Notes: generated by a model not told the origin, from the sequence alone. Shown: positions 49,525 to 58,819, counted from the stretch's first letter. The stretch is 64,000 nucleotides of DNA from Candidatus Undinarchaeales archaeon (GCA_030753015.1 JASMDC010000006.1:1-64000); one strand, 5' to 3'. Numbers and translations are program-made.

Positions 49525-50898
49525 ATGATGCAGCGGGTCAAGGAGACCGAGTCCGTGTGTCCGCGGTGCTTGCACCGCATCCCTGCCGTCGTGGACGAGG
49601 AGGGCGGGCGGGTGCTCATGCGCAAGACATGCCCGGACCACGGGCCCATCACGGTCGTACTTTCCTCGCGCTCCTGGTACTATCTAGGCCTCGCTGATTT
49701 CTATCGAGGCCTTGCAATCGGCGGGAAGAAGGAAGAGCTGGAGTACAACTTCTACGTCACCATGCGCTGCAACATCAATTGTCCCATCTGCTTTACCAAT
49801 GCCAACGTCACAAAGTACGCTGATCCCTCTCTTGAGGATGTGGGGGCGATGATCAAGGACATGCATGGTGTCCGCCTATGCCTCTTCGGCGGTGAGCCCA
49901 CGGTGCGCAAGGACCTGCCGGACATCATCCGTCTCATCCTTCGATCGGGCAATATCCCCGTGCTCTATACCAACGGTATCAAACTAGAGGACTGTGCCTA
50001 TCTGGAGGAGCTCAGGGATGCGGGGCTTGAGGAGGTCCACCTCCAGTTCGACGGTTTTGAGGAGCGTGTCTACAAGGTGCTCCGCGGCAAGCCCATGGTC
50101 GCCTCCAAGACCAAGGCCCTGGAGAACCTCGAGGCCCTGGGGATCCCTACGGTGCTCGAGTACACCGTGGCCCACGACCTCAACGAGGACCAGATGGTGC
50201 CCACGTTCGAGTACTGCATCCCGCGACCGCACATTCGGGGGCTGTTCTTCCGCTCCTATGTTGTCATGGGCAAGGCCGGGCTCGAGCACGCCAGCTCGGT
50301 GGCAATCGAAGATATGATCGATCGGTTCGACGAATCCACGGGAGGGCGCATCTCGCTGAGGAGCGTGTTCGAGCTCCAACGGCTACTATATGCTTTCTAC
50401 AAGCTGGTGCACCTGCGACGATGTCACTACAGCCAGTACACGTTCATGTACCGCACACCTGGTGGTGGCTACAAACTGGTGAACGAGCTGTTCGACGTCC
50501 ATGGCATCCAGACGGCTTTGGACGCCTTCCGTCACAGGATCCGTGAGGGCTCGCTCCTGGCGATCCCGCTGTTCCTTGCACAGGTCGCGCGGCGCGCGGC
50601 CCATCCGCGCTCACTGAGGTTCATCCGTGATGCCCTGTCGGTGATGACGGGCAAGCTCGTCAAGCACGAGATGTTCTCCTATGGTGAGTCTGGAGTGTCG
50701 GACCGGCTCTTCATCGTTGGATTCGGCGCTATGTGCGAGCCCTACTCGTTCGATTTCCAAGTAGCCGATGCCTGTGATCGGCTCCAACTCACTGATGAAG
50801 GTACACAGATGATGCCCTACGCCCACCTTGAACTCGAGCGGCGAAGCCTTGAGGCCCGGGAGAATCCAGAGGAGGGGATATGGCTCTCCTGCGGGTGA
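49525..50898 (+). CDS. Tes-like radical SAM protein (tetraether synthase family), copy 1
   Basis: 457 residues. The N-terminus has VCPRCLHRIP and CPDHGPI, a rubredoxin-like cysteine site. The radical SAM core has TMRCNINCPICFTNAN (CxxxCxxC) and LFGGEPTVRKDLPD. Further motifs HLQFDGFEERVY, FFRSYVVMGKAGL, and a late cysteine in GAMCEPYSFDFQVADAC fit the MJ0619/Tes group, which joins lipid tails into tetraethers. Because related enzymes include MMP10-like and other methylases, Tes activity is not certain. It overlaps the next, paralogous gene by 19 nt. Confidence 0.78.
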   Translation: MMQRVKETESVCPRCLHRIPAVVDEEGGRVLMRKTCPDHGPITVVLSSRSWYYLGLADFYRGLAIGGKKEELEYNFYVTMRCNINCPICFTNANVTKYADPSLEDVGAMIKDMHGVRLCLFGGEPTVRKDLPDIIRLILRSGNIPVLYTNGIKLEDCAYLEELRDAGLEEVHLQFDGFEERVYKVLRGKPMVASKTKALENLEALGIPTVLEYTVAHDLNEDQMVPTFEYCIPRPHIRGLFFRSYVVMGKAGLEHASSVAIEDMIDRFDESTGGRISLRSVFELQRLLYAFYKLVHLRRCHYSQYTFMYRTPGGGYKLVNELFDVHGIQTALDAFRHRIREGSLLAIPLFLAQVARRAAHPRSLRFIRDALSVMTGKLVKHEMFSYGESGVSDRLFIVGFGAMCEPYSFDFQVADACDRLQLTDEGTQMMPYAHLELERRSLEARENPEEGIWLSCG

Positions 50899-52208
50899 CC
50901 CTGGGTACCTGCCCCACCTGCCTCGCGGCGGTGCCGGCATCGCTTGTGCTGGAGGACGGGATGGTGCATCTGGTCAAACACTGCCCGGAGCATGGGGATA
51001 CCAGCACTCTTGTGGCCAAGGACGGTCCCGCGTGGGCCGAACTGGCCGCCTTCTACGAGGAGATGATGGCGCCTCTGCCCGGTATAGGTGACAAGAACCT
51101 GAACCTTCCACTCACGGACCGGTGCAATCTTGCCTGTCCTATCTGCTTCACCCGCTCTGGACCACGTCGCGGGGATGAGCGGGAGCCTTCTCCCGGTGAC
51201 GTCGCGCGGCTGCTTGCGGGCGTCACCGGGGCCAAGGTCCAGCTCTATGGCGGTGAGCCCACGGTCCGCAACGACCTACCGGACATCGTGACCGCGGTCA
51301 TCGCCTCCGGGAACGTGCCCGTGCTGGCCACGAACGGCCTCCTCCTGGCCGAGGAGGGTGTGCTGGACGAACTGCGTGCAGCAGGCCTGGGTGAGGTCCA
51401 TATCCAGCTCGATGGTCTATCCGGGCAGGGTGACAATACCCTCCGGGGCAGGGACGTGTCAGCGGTAAAACGCAAGGCTCTGGAAGCTCTGGAGAAGGCT
51501 GGCATGCCCACAGGCCTGGAGTGCACGTTGGCCCGCGATGTGAACGACGGAGCAGTTGCAGAGCTTCTGACCTACGCGCTGGACCATCACTTCGTACGTG
51601 GTGTGTTCTTCCGCTCCTACGGCCATCTTGGGATTGCCGGGCTCGGTCCGACGGCGCGGCTACGGGTCGAGGAGGTCGTGTCCATGGTTGCGGACGCCTC
51701 TAACGGACGTATTACTCCCGCGGGCTGGACCACCGTCCAGAAGGCGCTCTACGCTGCGTTCAACCTCCTGGGTGTCCCCAGCTGCCTGTACAACCAGTTC
51801 TACCCTGTGCTCCGCCGTCCCGATGGCACGTGGACTGCTGCCGAAGAGCTTGTCGACGTGGAAGGGCTAGATGACGCGCTGGAAAGGTTCCGTGTCACCC
51901 GCCATCGCTTGAGATGGGGGGCCGCCGCTCAGCTGGCCACCGAGGTGTTGCCGCTTGTGCGGGAGCCGGGTCTCGTACGCACCCTCCTATCCGCTGCGGT
52001 CCAGCCACTGGCAGGAGTAGGACCCTTGGATACCCTGGCCACGCCCGGTCTATTGGTAGTTGGCGCTGGCTCGTTGTGTGATCCCGACACCTTCGATCTG
52101 ACCTATTCACTACGGTGCGATGCAGGGCTGGTGGTGCGCGATGGTGAGCCATGGCTCACCCAATCCCTGGACACCCTTCGGGAGGAGCGGCGGCATGGTG
52201 AGGGCTAG
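50880..52208 (+). CDS. Tes-like radical SAM protein, copy 2
   Basis: 442 residues, same architecture as copy 1: TCPTCLAAVP and CPEHGDT at the N-terminus, LTDRCNLACPICFTRSG, LYGGEPTVRNDLPDI, HIQLDGLSGQGD, FFRSYGHLGIAGL, GSLCDPDTFDLTYSLRCD. Sequence identity is moderate, so the duplication is old. Both appear catalytically complete. The ATG at 50880 lies in the end of copy 1, with GGAGGGG upstream, so the two are produced together. A division of labour on two substrates or steps is likely. Confidence 0.78.
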   Translation: MALLRVTLGTCPTCLAAVPASLVLEDGMVHLVKHCPEHGDTSTLVAKDGPAWAELAAFYEEMMAPLPGIGDKNLNLPLTDRCNLACPICFTRSGPRRGDEREPSPGDVARLLAGVTGAKVQLYGGEPTVRNDLPDIVTAVIASGNVPVLATNGLLLAEEGVLDELRAAGLGEVHIQLDGLSGQGDNTLRGRDVSAVKRKALEALEKAGMPTGLECTLARDVNDGAVAELLTYALDHHFVRGVFFRSYGHLGIAGLGPTARLRVEEVVSMVADASNGRITPAGWTTVQKALYAAFNLLGVPSCLYNQFYPVLRRPDGTWTAAEELVDVEGLDDALERFRVTRHRLRWGAAAQLATEVLPLVREPGLVRTLLSAAVQPLAGVGPLDTLATPGLLVVGAGSLCDPDTFDLTYSLRCDAGLVVRDGEPWLTQSLDTLREERRHGEG

Positions 52209-53022
52209 TAATAAAAGCGTGGTCCTCCGACCACGGCCTGTGCCCGGGACCGATCACCTCCATGCCGTGCTGCTCATCGCATCGCTCATCATCGTCGCGA
52301 CCGTGTTCCTTGGGCCGACCGTCGTTACAGTGGAGGACACTCGTCCTACCAGGGCCAAGGACCCAGGTGCTCGACTGTCGGTCGAGGGCCCGCCGTCTCC
52401 AGGTGTCGAGGTAGGGCCGCCCGCGCCCACGACCTCATCAGGCCCCGAGGGGCCACCCGTACCGATGCCTACGGTGGCTATAGCCACAACCACAGTTGAT
52501 CCAGATCTACCCGAGGTCATCGGACCGGTAGTGGCAGGATGGGCACCCGTCCCATCGGAGCAGGTGCCCCCGGCGCGACCCACCACCGTCCGGCTGCTTC
52601 CGCCCCGCGGCCCCGATTGGTTGATGGTCCTTGTAACTCGAGAGGCCGTGGAACCCTGCGATGAATGCCTGAGCGTTGACACCGTCAATATCGACGAGGA
52701 GTTCACCATCACGATAAAGGGTCCGGACGAGCCCGTGGTGCCCGAGTACAACCTCACGATCAACATCCCCATACCCCCGGGTTGGTGTGTGCGGACCCTC
52801 AAGGTGAAACTGTGCACCCTCCGCGACGACGGGACCGAGGGACGCTGCTCATCCTTCCAGAACGTCCCTGAGGAAATGGTGGATGGGAACATGTTGCAGT
52901 TCGACACAGAATTGCCTGCGACCATCAACACAGCCCTGGACTTCCGGTGTGATAAGAACGATGGCAGCACGACACAAGTGACCGTTGCAGTGCTACCCCG
53001 TTGGGGCGCGGACAACGCGTAG
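52195..53022 (+). CDS. Membrane-anchored extracytoplasmic protein, Pro/Thr-rich
   Basis: 275 residues, not recognised. One N-terminal helix (LHAVLLIASLIIVATVFL) is followed by about 100 residues rich in Pro, Thr and Gly, then a beta domain with six cysteines (EPCDECLSVDTVN, WCVRTLKVKLCTL, DFRCDKN). The ATG lies inside the end of copy 2 with GGAGGAG upstream, so it belongs to the same transcript. Its product could sit next to the lipid enzymes on the outside. Confidence 0.62.
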   Translation: MVRASNKSVVLRPRPVPGTDHLHAVLLIASLIIVATVFLGPTVVTVEDTRPTRAKDPGARLSVEGPPSPGVEVGPPAPTTSSGPEGPPVPMPTVAIATTTVDPDLPEVIGPVVAGWAPVPSEQVPPARPTTVRLLPPRGPDWLMVLVTREAVEPCDECLSVDTVNIDEEFTITIKGPDEPVVPEYNLTINIPIPPGWCVRTLKVKLCTLRDDGTEGRCSSFQNVPEEMVDGNMLQFDTELPATINTALDFRCDKNDGSTTQVTVAVLPRWGADNA

Positions 53023-53054
53023 GTTTTATTTAGGATGGGCACGACTCGGTATTC

Positions 53055-53588
53055 GTGGCGCCTCTCTCTTGGCTGATCGACCTCGTGCTGCGTACGATGT
53101 GGGTGTTCCTGCCTGCCATGATGGCCAACCAGATGCCTCTTCTTGCTCGCGGCATCCCTGTCCTGGACGTCCCCGTGGACGGTGGGAGGATGTGGCGTGA
53201 CGGTGGGCGGCTCCTTGGTGACCATAAGACCCTGAGGGGACTTATCTTGGGAGTGCTCGGTGGGGTGGTCACGGCCCTGGCCCAGGCGTCGGTCCCGGTC
53301 CCCTCACGTTATGTCATGGCGCTGGGGGTCAATCCTATCCTTGTCGGGGCAACGCTCGGGGCAGGGGCTCTGATCGGCGACATCATCGAGAGCTTCGTGA
53401 AACGAAGAAAGGGGGTACCTCCGGGCGAGGACTGGTTCCCATTCGACCAGCTGGACGCTGCGTTCGGAGCGTTGGCCGCCATCTGGCTGTTAGCTCCAAT
53501 CCCGTACGATGTGGCCGTGTGCTTCCTTGTCCTTGCGGTACCGCTGCACGTGGGGACCAACCGAGTGGCTATTAGACTCGGATGGTAG
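53055..53588 (+). CDS. carS: CDP-archaeol synthase
   Basis: 177 residues with four to five hydrophobic helices. MANQMPLLARGIPVLDVPVD, GDHKTLRG, GALIGDIIESFVKRRKG and DWFPFDQLDAAFGAL are the conserved motifs of CarS (DUF46). The enzyme activates the unsaturated archaetidic acid precursor with CTP in archaeal phospholipid synthesis. The GTG start is 26 nt after TTTTATTT, so the transcript is probably leaderless. Its neighbourhood with two Tes-like genes supports a lipid cluster. It converges on the DUF835 gene with a 17-nt overlap. Confidence 0.92.
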   Translation: MAPLSWLIDLVLRTMWVFLPAMMANQMPLLARGIPVLDVPVDGGRMWRDGGRLLGDHKTLRGLILGVLGGVVTALAQASVPVPSRYVMALGVNPILVGATLGAGALIGDIIESFVKRRKGVPPGEDWFPFDQLDAAFGALAAIWLLAPIPYDVAVCFLVLAVPLHVGTNRVAIRLGW

Positions 53589-54459
53589 GGGCGGGAGCTA
53601 ACTCCTCGTACCTGATCAGGTCCCGCGTGAGGAGATTGAACTCCAGATCGTTGAACGCCGACGGATTGAGAGAGATAATCAGCAACGCCTTGTGCAAGGC
53701 CACCTGGTCTACCAGATACTGAAGGAACTTGAGGACTGGACGGGAGCCCGCGTGGGTGCTCAGGTATTCAAGTCCGCTGAGGAGGATGATGCTCTGCTCG
53801 TACTTGCCGAAGATGTCGGTGCGTATCATGTCCGAAAGCATATGGAGGTTGTCCGTTGCGAGGATATCGTCGCTGTGCTCGGTATGGGTCAGCCACACAA
53901 GGGGGGTCTTTTGTAGGTTGAACTCCTCGCGTATGTGTTCGGGATAGATGCGGGTGATGGCCAGTCCGTGGAATCCGTGGTGGAGATGATCAGCAAAGAT
54001 ATTGAGCCCTAACTCGTTCCGACGCTCCTCGATGTAGTACGCTCGGCCGAGCTCCAGGGTGAAGGCCGGCTCCGTGGGCGTTTCCTCCTCCAAAGGGGCG
54101 TCCACATGGATCGGCGCTAGCTCGCTGGGTACGCCCAGCTCCTCGATGTGCCACGTGATCTCAATAATGCGGTGTGAACACTCATCGAGCCCGCAGCCTT
54201 TGAGTATCTCACTGATCATCCGCGTGATGAACTGGTCGATCTCAGCATAGCTTACCTTGTACTGGGGATAGAGATGGAGCACGAGGGTGCCGCTCTCATG
54301 CACGCTCTTCACGTCAACCACGATGCGCTCGTCGGCGCCTTCCCGGCTTTCGTACCCATCAAAACCGTTGACAAGGGAGAGGAGCTCTTCCCTGGTGAGA
54401 GGGTGCTTTCCCTCGATGGCGAGGGTCACGTCCATGGGGCTGGAGATGATGACGCTCAT
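53572..54459 (-). CDS. DUF835-domain protein
   Basis: 295 residues. The C-terminal 130 residues (VWLTHTEHSDDILATDNLHM, LLSGLEYLSTHAGSRPVLKF and SLNPSAFNDLE) match DUF835, a RecA/DICT-like archaeal domain often attached to signalling proteins. The N-terminal 150 residues are unlike known domains and may contain a divergent sensory part. GGAGTGA precedes ATG 54459, overlapping the end of the upstream gene; a GTG at 54468 overlaps the upstream stop as GTGA. Soluble, function unknown. Confidence 0.75.
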   Translation of the reverse strand: MSVIISSPMDVTLAIEGKHPLTREELLSLVNGFDGYESREGADERIVVDVKSVHESGTLVLHLYPQYKVSYAEIDQFITRMISEILKGCGLDECSHRIIEITWHIEELGVPSELAPIHVDAPLEEETPTEPAFTLELGRAYYIEERRNELGLNIFADHLHHGFHGLAITRIYPEHIREEFNLQKTPLVWLTHTEHSDDILATDNLHMLSDMIRTDIFGKYEQSIILLSGLEYLSTHAGSRPVLKFLQYLVDQVALHKALLIISLNPSAFNDLEFNLLTRDLIRYEELAPAPTIRV

Positions 54460-54464
54460 GATAC

Positions 54465-56204
54465 TCACTCCATCACGGGCATCACTAACGAGCCCTTTAT
54501 CTTACCGCATGCGGTGTGGTTGTGATCGAGAAGGATACACAGGTTCTTACGCAGCACCTCTATCTCCGCGACGACCCGATCCTTGTTGAACTTCGGATCA
54601 TCGGTGAAGAGGGTTTCAGGCCAGACGTACCGGCAGTTGAACACATATGCGGGGACATCACGTAGACCGAAGATGGCACGCAGCTGCTCGGCCTCCATGT
54701 AGCTCTCGGGATCTTCGGCAGCGCAGGTGGTGGCGTCACCCTCCTTGGTCTTGACACACTCTGTGCGGATATGAAGCTCGTCTTCGAACAGCTCTGTCAG
54801 GACCTGGCTGGCCAAAGCGACCCCCTCGGATGCCGCATCATTTGGCGTGTAGAACACGAAGAGGTATGCGTCGGTGGCGTTTCCGCAGGAGTTGTCTGCC
54901 CGGGCGTAGATGAGCGGGTAGATCACCAGCGGGGTGTTCGGGTCCGTCTCATCCAGGTTCGTGAAGCGCAATAGGCCCTTGTACTTGGTGAGAAGTGCCT
55001 GGATGGCGGGGTAGTTGGAGCGGACAACCTCCGCTTCGATATAGAGGCCCGGTGCGATGGGTCGCATCGTGGACTGATCACCCTCAACGATCCGGCCGCC
55101 TACCGATTGTATGTCCTTGATGACGCCGCCAAGAGGGGCTGCGGGGCATATCGGACAAGGCACCTCCACGAGCGTCGCCACCAGCTCCTGAGGTGGGATG
55201 AACACCCAGTGGTCCTCCAAGGCGGTATAGGTGATGCTGCCCATCTCTCCCATGATGAGGCTCTCGACGGTCTCGGACAGGCGCGTGTCGTAGTAGAGGA
55301 GTTCCTTGGGCATGAGGATGTAGGGGGGTTCGCGGCCCACCATCTGGGGGGCCGTTCCATCGACCAGTCGTGCACGGGGATTGGAGATGGCTGCGACCAA
55401 CTTGTCGAAGGACTCGCAGGTTGTGCAGCCTGGAGGGCGGGCGTAGCGGACGTCCACTACGCACCAGTCCGGTATGGGATCGGAGAGGGCACACACCAGC
55501 GTCTCCAGCTCAGCGTCCTCGGCCTTCTGGTTCAAGTGGGCAAAGGTTCCCGAGCGCAGGTAGCGGCACCCGATGAGCTCTGTGGGCACGCCGATGAAAG
55601 CTCCCGTTGCATTGAGCCGGCGGACCAGTCCCATTGTGCGGGCGAACACCTCAGCACCGTCGAGCTGCTCGCAATCGGCTGCGTCCTGGGGATTGAATCC
55701 GACACACGCCTCTGCGAAAGTGATGCGCTCGCCCATACGCTTCAGGGCGTCGCGCGCTTTTACCGAGTTGAGCGAACTCGGGGTATAGAAGAGCGTGATA
55801 TTGGGGCCACAGGAAGCATCTCCCAGGTCAGTGAGAGGGACACGAGCGCTGTCTAGCAGCGACGATGGGGTCAGGGTATCCAAGCTCGGGATCTCGCCCG
55901 GGCCCGCCGTGGGCATGACGCTCGGGACCGCCCGGCCCGCGGGCAGGGTGCCCCCCTGCTGGAAGTGGTATCCGATGGCACCGATGGTTATGATGATGCC
56001 CAGTACCACTACAAGGATGATCCAGATGTCCATGGCACGCTGCTCCTCCCTTAGCTGGTGGAGCTCGTTCTCGATGATGTGCTCCTCCTCCTCGATACGA
56101 TGCTCAACCTCCTCGATGCGATGCTCGGTCTCCTCTATCTCGTGGAGAGCCTCCATCACGTTCTCGTCTTTCTTCTTGGAGGGCTTCTTGTCCTTCTTCA
56201 CCAT
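54465..56204 (-). CDS. Coiled-coil membrane protein with thioredoxin-like exported domains (inferred)
   Basis: 579 residues. The cytoplasmic part (about 1-55) is a heptad coiled coil with repeats of HRIEEVEHRIEEEEH. One membrane helix (MDIWIILVVVLGIIITIG) follows. The exported part has three segments resembling thioredoxin folds: ITLFYTPSSLNSVKARDAL, VRYARPPGCTTCESFDKL and YLFVFYTPNDAASEGV. The middle one has a CxxC, as does CPICPAAP later. A role in handling the many disulfide-rich surface proteins here is an attractive inference. Overlaps the DUF835 gene start region. Confidence 0.6.
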   Translation of the reverse strand: MVKKDKKPSKKKDENVMEALHEIEETEHRIEEVEHRIEEEEHIIENELHQLREEQRAMDIWIILVVVLGIIITIGAIGYHFQQGGTLPAGRAVPSVMPTAGPGEIPSLDTLTPSSLLDSARVPLTDLGDASCGPNITLFYTPSSLNSVKARDALKRMGERITFAEACVGFNPQDAADCEQLDGAEVFARTMGLVRRLNATGAFIGVPTELIGCRYLRSGTFAHLNQKAEDAELETLVCALSDPIPDWCVVDVRYARPPGCTTCESFDKLVAAISNPRARLVDGTAPQMVGREPPYILMPKELLYYDTRLSETVESLIMGEMGSITYTALEDHWVFIPPQELVATLVEVPCPICPAAPLGGVIKDIQSVGGRIVEGDQSTMRPIAPGLYIEAEVVRSNYPAIQALLTKYKGLLRFTNLDETDPNTPLVIYPLIYARADNSCGNATDAYLFVFYTPNDAASEGVALASQVLTELFEDELHIRTECVKTKEGDATTCAAEDPESYMEAEQLRAIFGLRDVPAYVFNCRYVWPETLFTDDPKFNKDRVVAEIEVLRKNLCILLDHNHTACGKIKGSLVMPVME

Positions 56205-56356
56205 CGGTGGGACACCTGCGCGAAGGGAGCGCCGGGTTCTTTAATAAACCTATCCGCGGGCCGGCTCCGTGGACCGGATCATGACATAAGTCACCAGTCC
56301 ATACTTCGCGGGCCGGCTTCGGAAAGTTTGAAAAGCTTGGCCCTGTCCTTCGGGCC

Positions 56357-57676
56357 ATGGAGCTCAAGACGCCCCGGGGCACGCGTGATTTCCTTCCCGA
56401 CGTCATGATCGCCCGCAAGCACGTCATCCAGGTCATCGAGGGCATCTTCGCCCGCTATGGTTACTCACCCATCGAGACACCGGCGTTCGAGCACCTCGAG
56501 ACGCTGACCTGCAAGGGCGGCGATGAGGTCGACGAGCAGATCTACGCCTTCGAGGACAAGTCCGGTAGGAAGCTGGGATTGCGCTTCGATCTCACCACTC
56601 CACTGGCCCGGCTCGTGGCCCAGAATCCCAATATTCCGATGCCTTTCAAGCGTTACCATATCTCCAGGGTGTGGCGGTACGAGCGCCAGCAGAAAGGGCG
56701 CTACCGCGAGTTCTGGCAGGCCGACGTGGACGTCGTGGGCTCCCCGTTGATGGTCGCGGATGCAGAAGCGCTCACGGTCGCGGTGGAGTGCCTGCGTGCT
56801 CTCGGGTTCGTCAGTTTCCAGGTGAGGATCAATCATCGCAAGCTACTGGAGGCGCTGGCGGCCGTGTGTGGTATTCCAGATGACCTCATCCCGGCAGCCT
56901 TCCGCGCCATGGACAAGATCGACAAGATCGGTCGCAAGGGCGTGTGGGAGGAGATGGAGGGAAAGGGTATCGAGTTCGACGCTATCGAGTCCATCCTTGA
57001 CTTCATCGAGATAGCGGGACCCCCTGAGGAGGTGCTGTCCAAGGCCGAGGAGCTGGTGGGCGAGCACCCGCTCGGGAAACAAGGCATCGATGAGCTCCGC
57101 CAGATCGCAGGCCACCTAAAGGCCTTCGGCATCAGTGACGAGGTGGTTATCGACCTGTCCCTTGTACGGGGCCTCTCCTACTACACCGGACCGATCTTCG
57201 AGGCGAGTATCCCCGAGGGTGGTGTGGGGAGCGTCGCCGGTGGCGGACGCTACGACGGGCTCGTCGCCATGTACGGCGCCCAGCCGCGACCCGCCGTGGG
57301 CATCTCTCTCGGCATCGAGCGCATAATGGCCATCATGATCGAACGGAAGATGGTACCTGATATGCGGACCATGGCCCGGGTGCTCGTTGCTCCGGTGAAC
57401 GATAAGATGCGTGAGAAGGCCATCGAACTGGCCCAGGTGCTCCGGGACTCGGGTGTTGCGACCGACCTGGACCTCCGCGGCCGGAAGCTGGGTAAGCTAT
57501 TCGAGTACGCCGACATCATGCGCGTTCCCTACGTGCTCGTGGTGGGCCCTCGGGATCTGAAGGAGGGCGTGGTCGTGCTGCGGAACATGACCTCCGGTGA
57601 TGAGGAGCGGATTCCTTTGGACACGCTCGGGAAGAATGTGAACGATGTCATCCAGACCGGGAACCTCGAAGCCTGA
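56357..57676 (+). CDS. hisS: Histidyl-tRNA synthetase
   Basis: 439 residues, full length. Class II motifs: TPRGTRDFLPD at the N-terminus, motif 2 ISRVWRYERQQKGRYREFWQ, the HisA motif LVRGLSYYTGPIFE, and motif 3 in GISLGIERI. The C-terminal anticodon-binding domain has DLDLRGRKLGK. It charges tRNA-His. The ATG follows a weak A/T element (GAAAAG) by about 26 nt. It overlaps the start of the next gene by 32 nt. Confidence 0.97.
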   Translation: MELKTPRGTRDFLPDVMIARKHVIQVIEGIFARYGYSPIETPAFEHLETLTCKGGDEVDEQIYAFEDKSGRKLGLRFDLTTPLARLVAQNPNIPMPFKRYHISRVWRYERQQKGRYREFWQADVDVVGSPLMVADAEALTVAVECLRALGFVSFQVRINHRKLLEALAAVCGIPDDLIPAAFRAMDKIDKIGRKGVWEEMEGKGIEFDAIESILDFIEIAGPPEEVLSKAEELVGEHPLGKQGIDELRQIAGHLKAFGISDEVVIDLSLVRGLSYYTGPIFEASIPEGGVGSVAGGGRYDGLVAMYGAQPRPAVGISLGIERIMAIMIERKMVPDMRTMARVLVAPVNDKMREKAIELAQVLRDSGVATDLDLRGRKLGKLFEYADIMRVPYVLVVGPRDLKEGVVVLRNMTSGDEERIPLDTLGKNVNDVIQTGNLEA

Positions 57677-58313
57677 GATAGTACTCTCGTCGGCCATGAG
57701 CCTGGACGGGAGGATATCCACGCGAGCAGGCGATTCACGCATCTCGAGTCAGGACGATCTGGTCCGGGTGCACGCGCTCCGCGCCAGAATGGACGCCATC
57801 TTGGTGGGCTCGGGCACCGTGCTGGCCGACGATCCCTGCCTCACGACCCGGCTCGTGGACGGCCCAAGCCCCTTGCGTGTTGTTGTGGACGGCCGGGCCA
57901 GGACCCCTCCGGGCGCCCGCGTGCTCGATGATGGGGCACCCACTGTGATCTACGTATCACGAAAAGCACCTTCTGGTCGGGTCGCCGCTCTGCAAGAGAA
58001 GTGCGATGTGGTGGTGCTGGGCGAGGAGCACGTCGATCTTGCGGCCATGCTCGATGACCTGGACGCACGCGGTGTACGCACCGCGATGCTGGAGGGTGGT
58101 GGTGGACTTAACGCTGCTATGTTCGCTGCCGGGCTTGTGGACAAGGTCCATATCACGGTCGCACCCTTTGTCATAGGTGGGAAGGACTCGGTGCCGCTGG
58201 TCGGTGGAGATGGCGTGACGTCGGTTGACGATGCTCCGCATCTCGAGCTCGAGAACGTCGAGGTGATAGGGGCAGAGGTGCTCCTACGTTACCGGGTGCA
58301 GCGCTGCGACTAG
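57645..58313 (+). CDS. arfC: Riboflavin-pathway reductase, RibD C-terminal domain (archaeal ArfC type)
   Basis: 222 residues. SSAMSLDGRISTRAGDSRIS, DAILVGSGTVLADDPCLTTR, LRVVVDGRARTP and MLEGGGGLNAAMFAAGLVDK are the conserved strings of the 2,5-diamino-6-ribosylamino-pyrimidinone 5'-phosphate reductase. The stand-alone reductase without deaminase is the archaeal/fungal form. The ATG at 57645 gives about 17 residues before the first conserved strand, a normal length. Four other riboflavin genes follow on the opposite strand. Confidence 0.88.
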   Translation: MSSRPGTSKPEIVLSSAMSLDGRISTRAGDSRISSQDDLVRVHALRARMDAILVGSGTVLADDPCLTTRLVDGPSPLRVVVDGRARTPPGARVLDDGAPTVIYVSRKAPSGRVAALQEKCDVVVLGEEHVDLAAMLDDLDARGVRTAMLEGGGGLNAAMFAAGLVDKVHITVAPFVIGGKDSVPLVGGDGVTSVDDAPHLELENVEVIGAEVLLRYRVQRCD

Positions 58314-58819
58314 TCCTCCAGGAACACCGCCACGGCGACCGCCACGTTCCACACGCCAGCCTTAGCCCTTGTGACGCAGGAGATTGTGGGGGATGCCGCA
58401 CAGACCTCATAGGCGCGCGATGTATCGATGTCCAAGGACGTTACCAGCATGCCCTGTGCGAGTTCGCGTGCAGCGGCCTCGATATCTTCCGGTGTACGTC
58501 CGTTGCCAGCGCACTCACCGATATAGCCATGGCGTGATCCGTCCTTAGGAACGGCGATACATACTGAAGTCGACAGCGGAGCATCTTCACAATCGCTCTC
58601 GTCACGTGCCATGACGCAGAACGTGATGGCTCCCGGTACCAGGGCGGCGGTCCCCGCCTCACGGTCCACGATCCGACACCCTGGCGGGAGGACGCTGGAG
58701 ACAAGCACGAGGTTGCACTGTTCGATTCCCGCGTCCCGGAGTGCCAGCTCAAAAGCGTGGATGCGGTCGGGATGCTGCCCCTGGCCTGCTGTCAGGAACA
58801 CGCGTCGCGGGACGATCAT
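58310..58819 (-). CDS. pdaD: Pyruvoyl-dependent arginine decarboxylase
   Basis: 169 residues, usual length. RVFLTAGQGQHPDRIHAFEL, then LVLVSSVLPPGC contains the Ser-Ser self-cleavage site that makes the pyruvoyl group, and ITFCVMARDES is the family motif. It makes agmatine from arginine, which archaea use for polyamines and for tRNA-Ile modification. It has its own TTTAAAAG promoter near 58848 and lies between arfC and gch3 without being part of the riboflavin pathway. Convergent 4-nt overlap with arfC. Confidence 0.9.
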   Translation of the reverse strand: MIVPRRVFLTAGQGQHPDRIHAFELALRDAGIEQCNLVLVSSVLPPGCRIVDREAGTAALVPGAITFCVMARDESDCEDAPLSTSVCIAVPKDGSRHGYIGECAGNGRTPEDIEAAARELAQGMLVTSLDIDTSRAYEVCAASPTISCVTRAKAGVWNVAVAVAVFLED

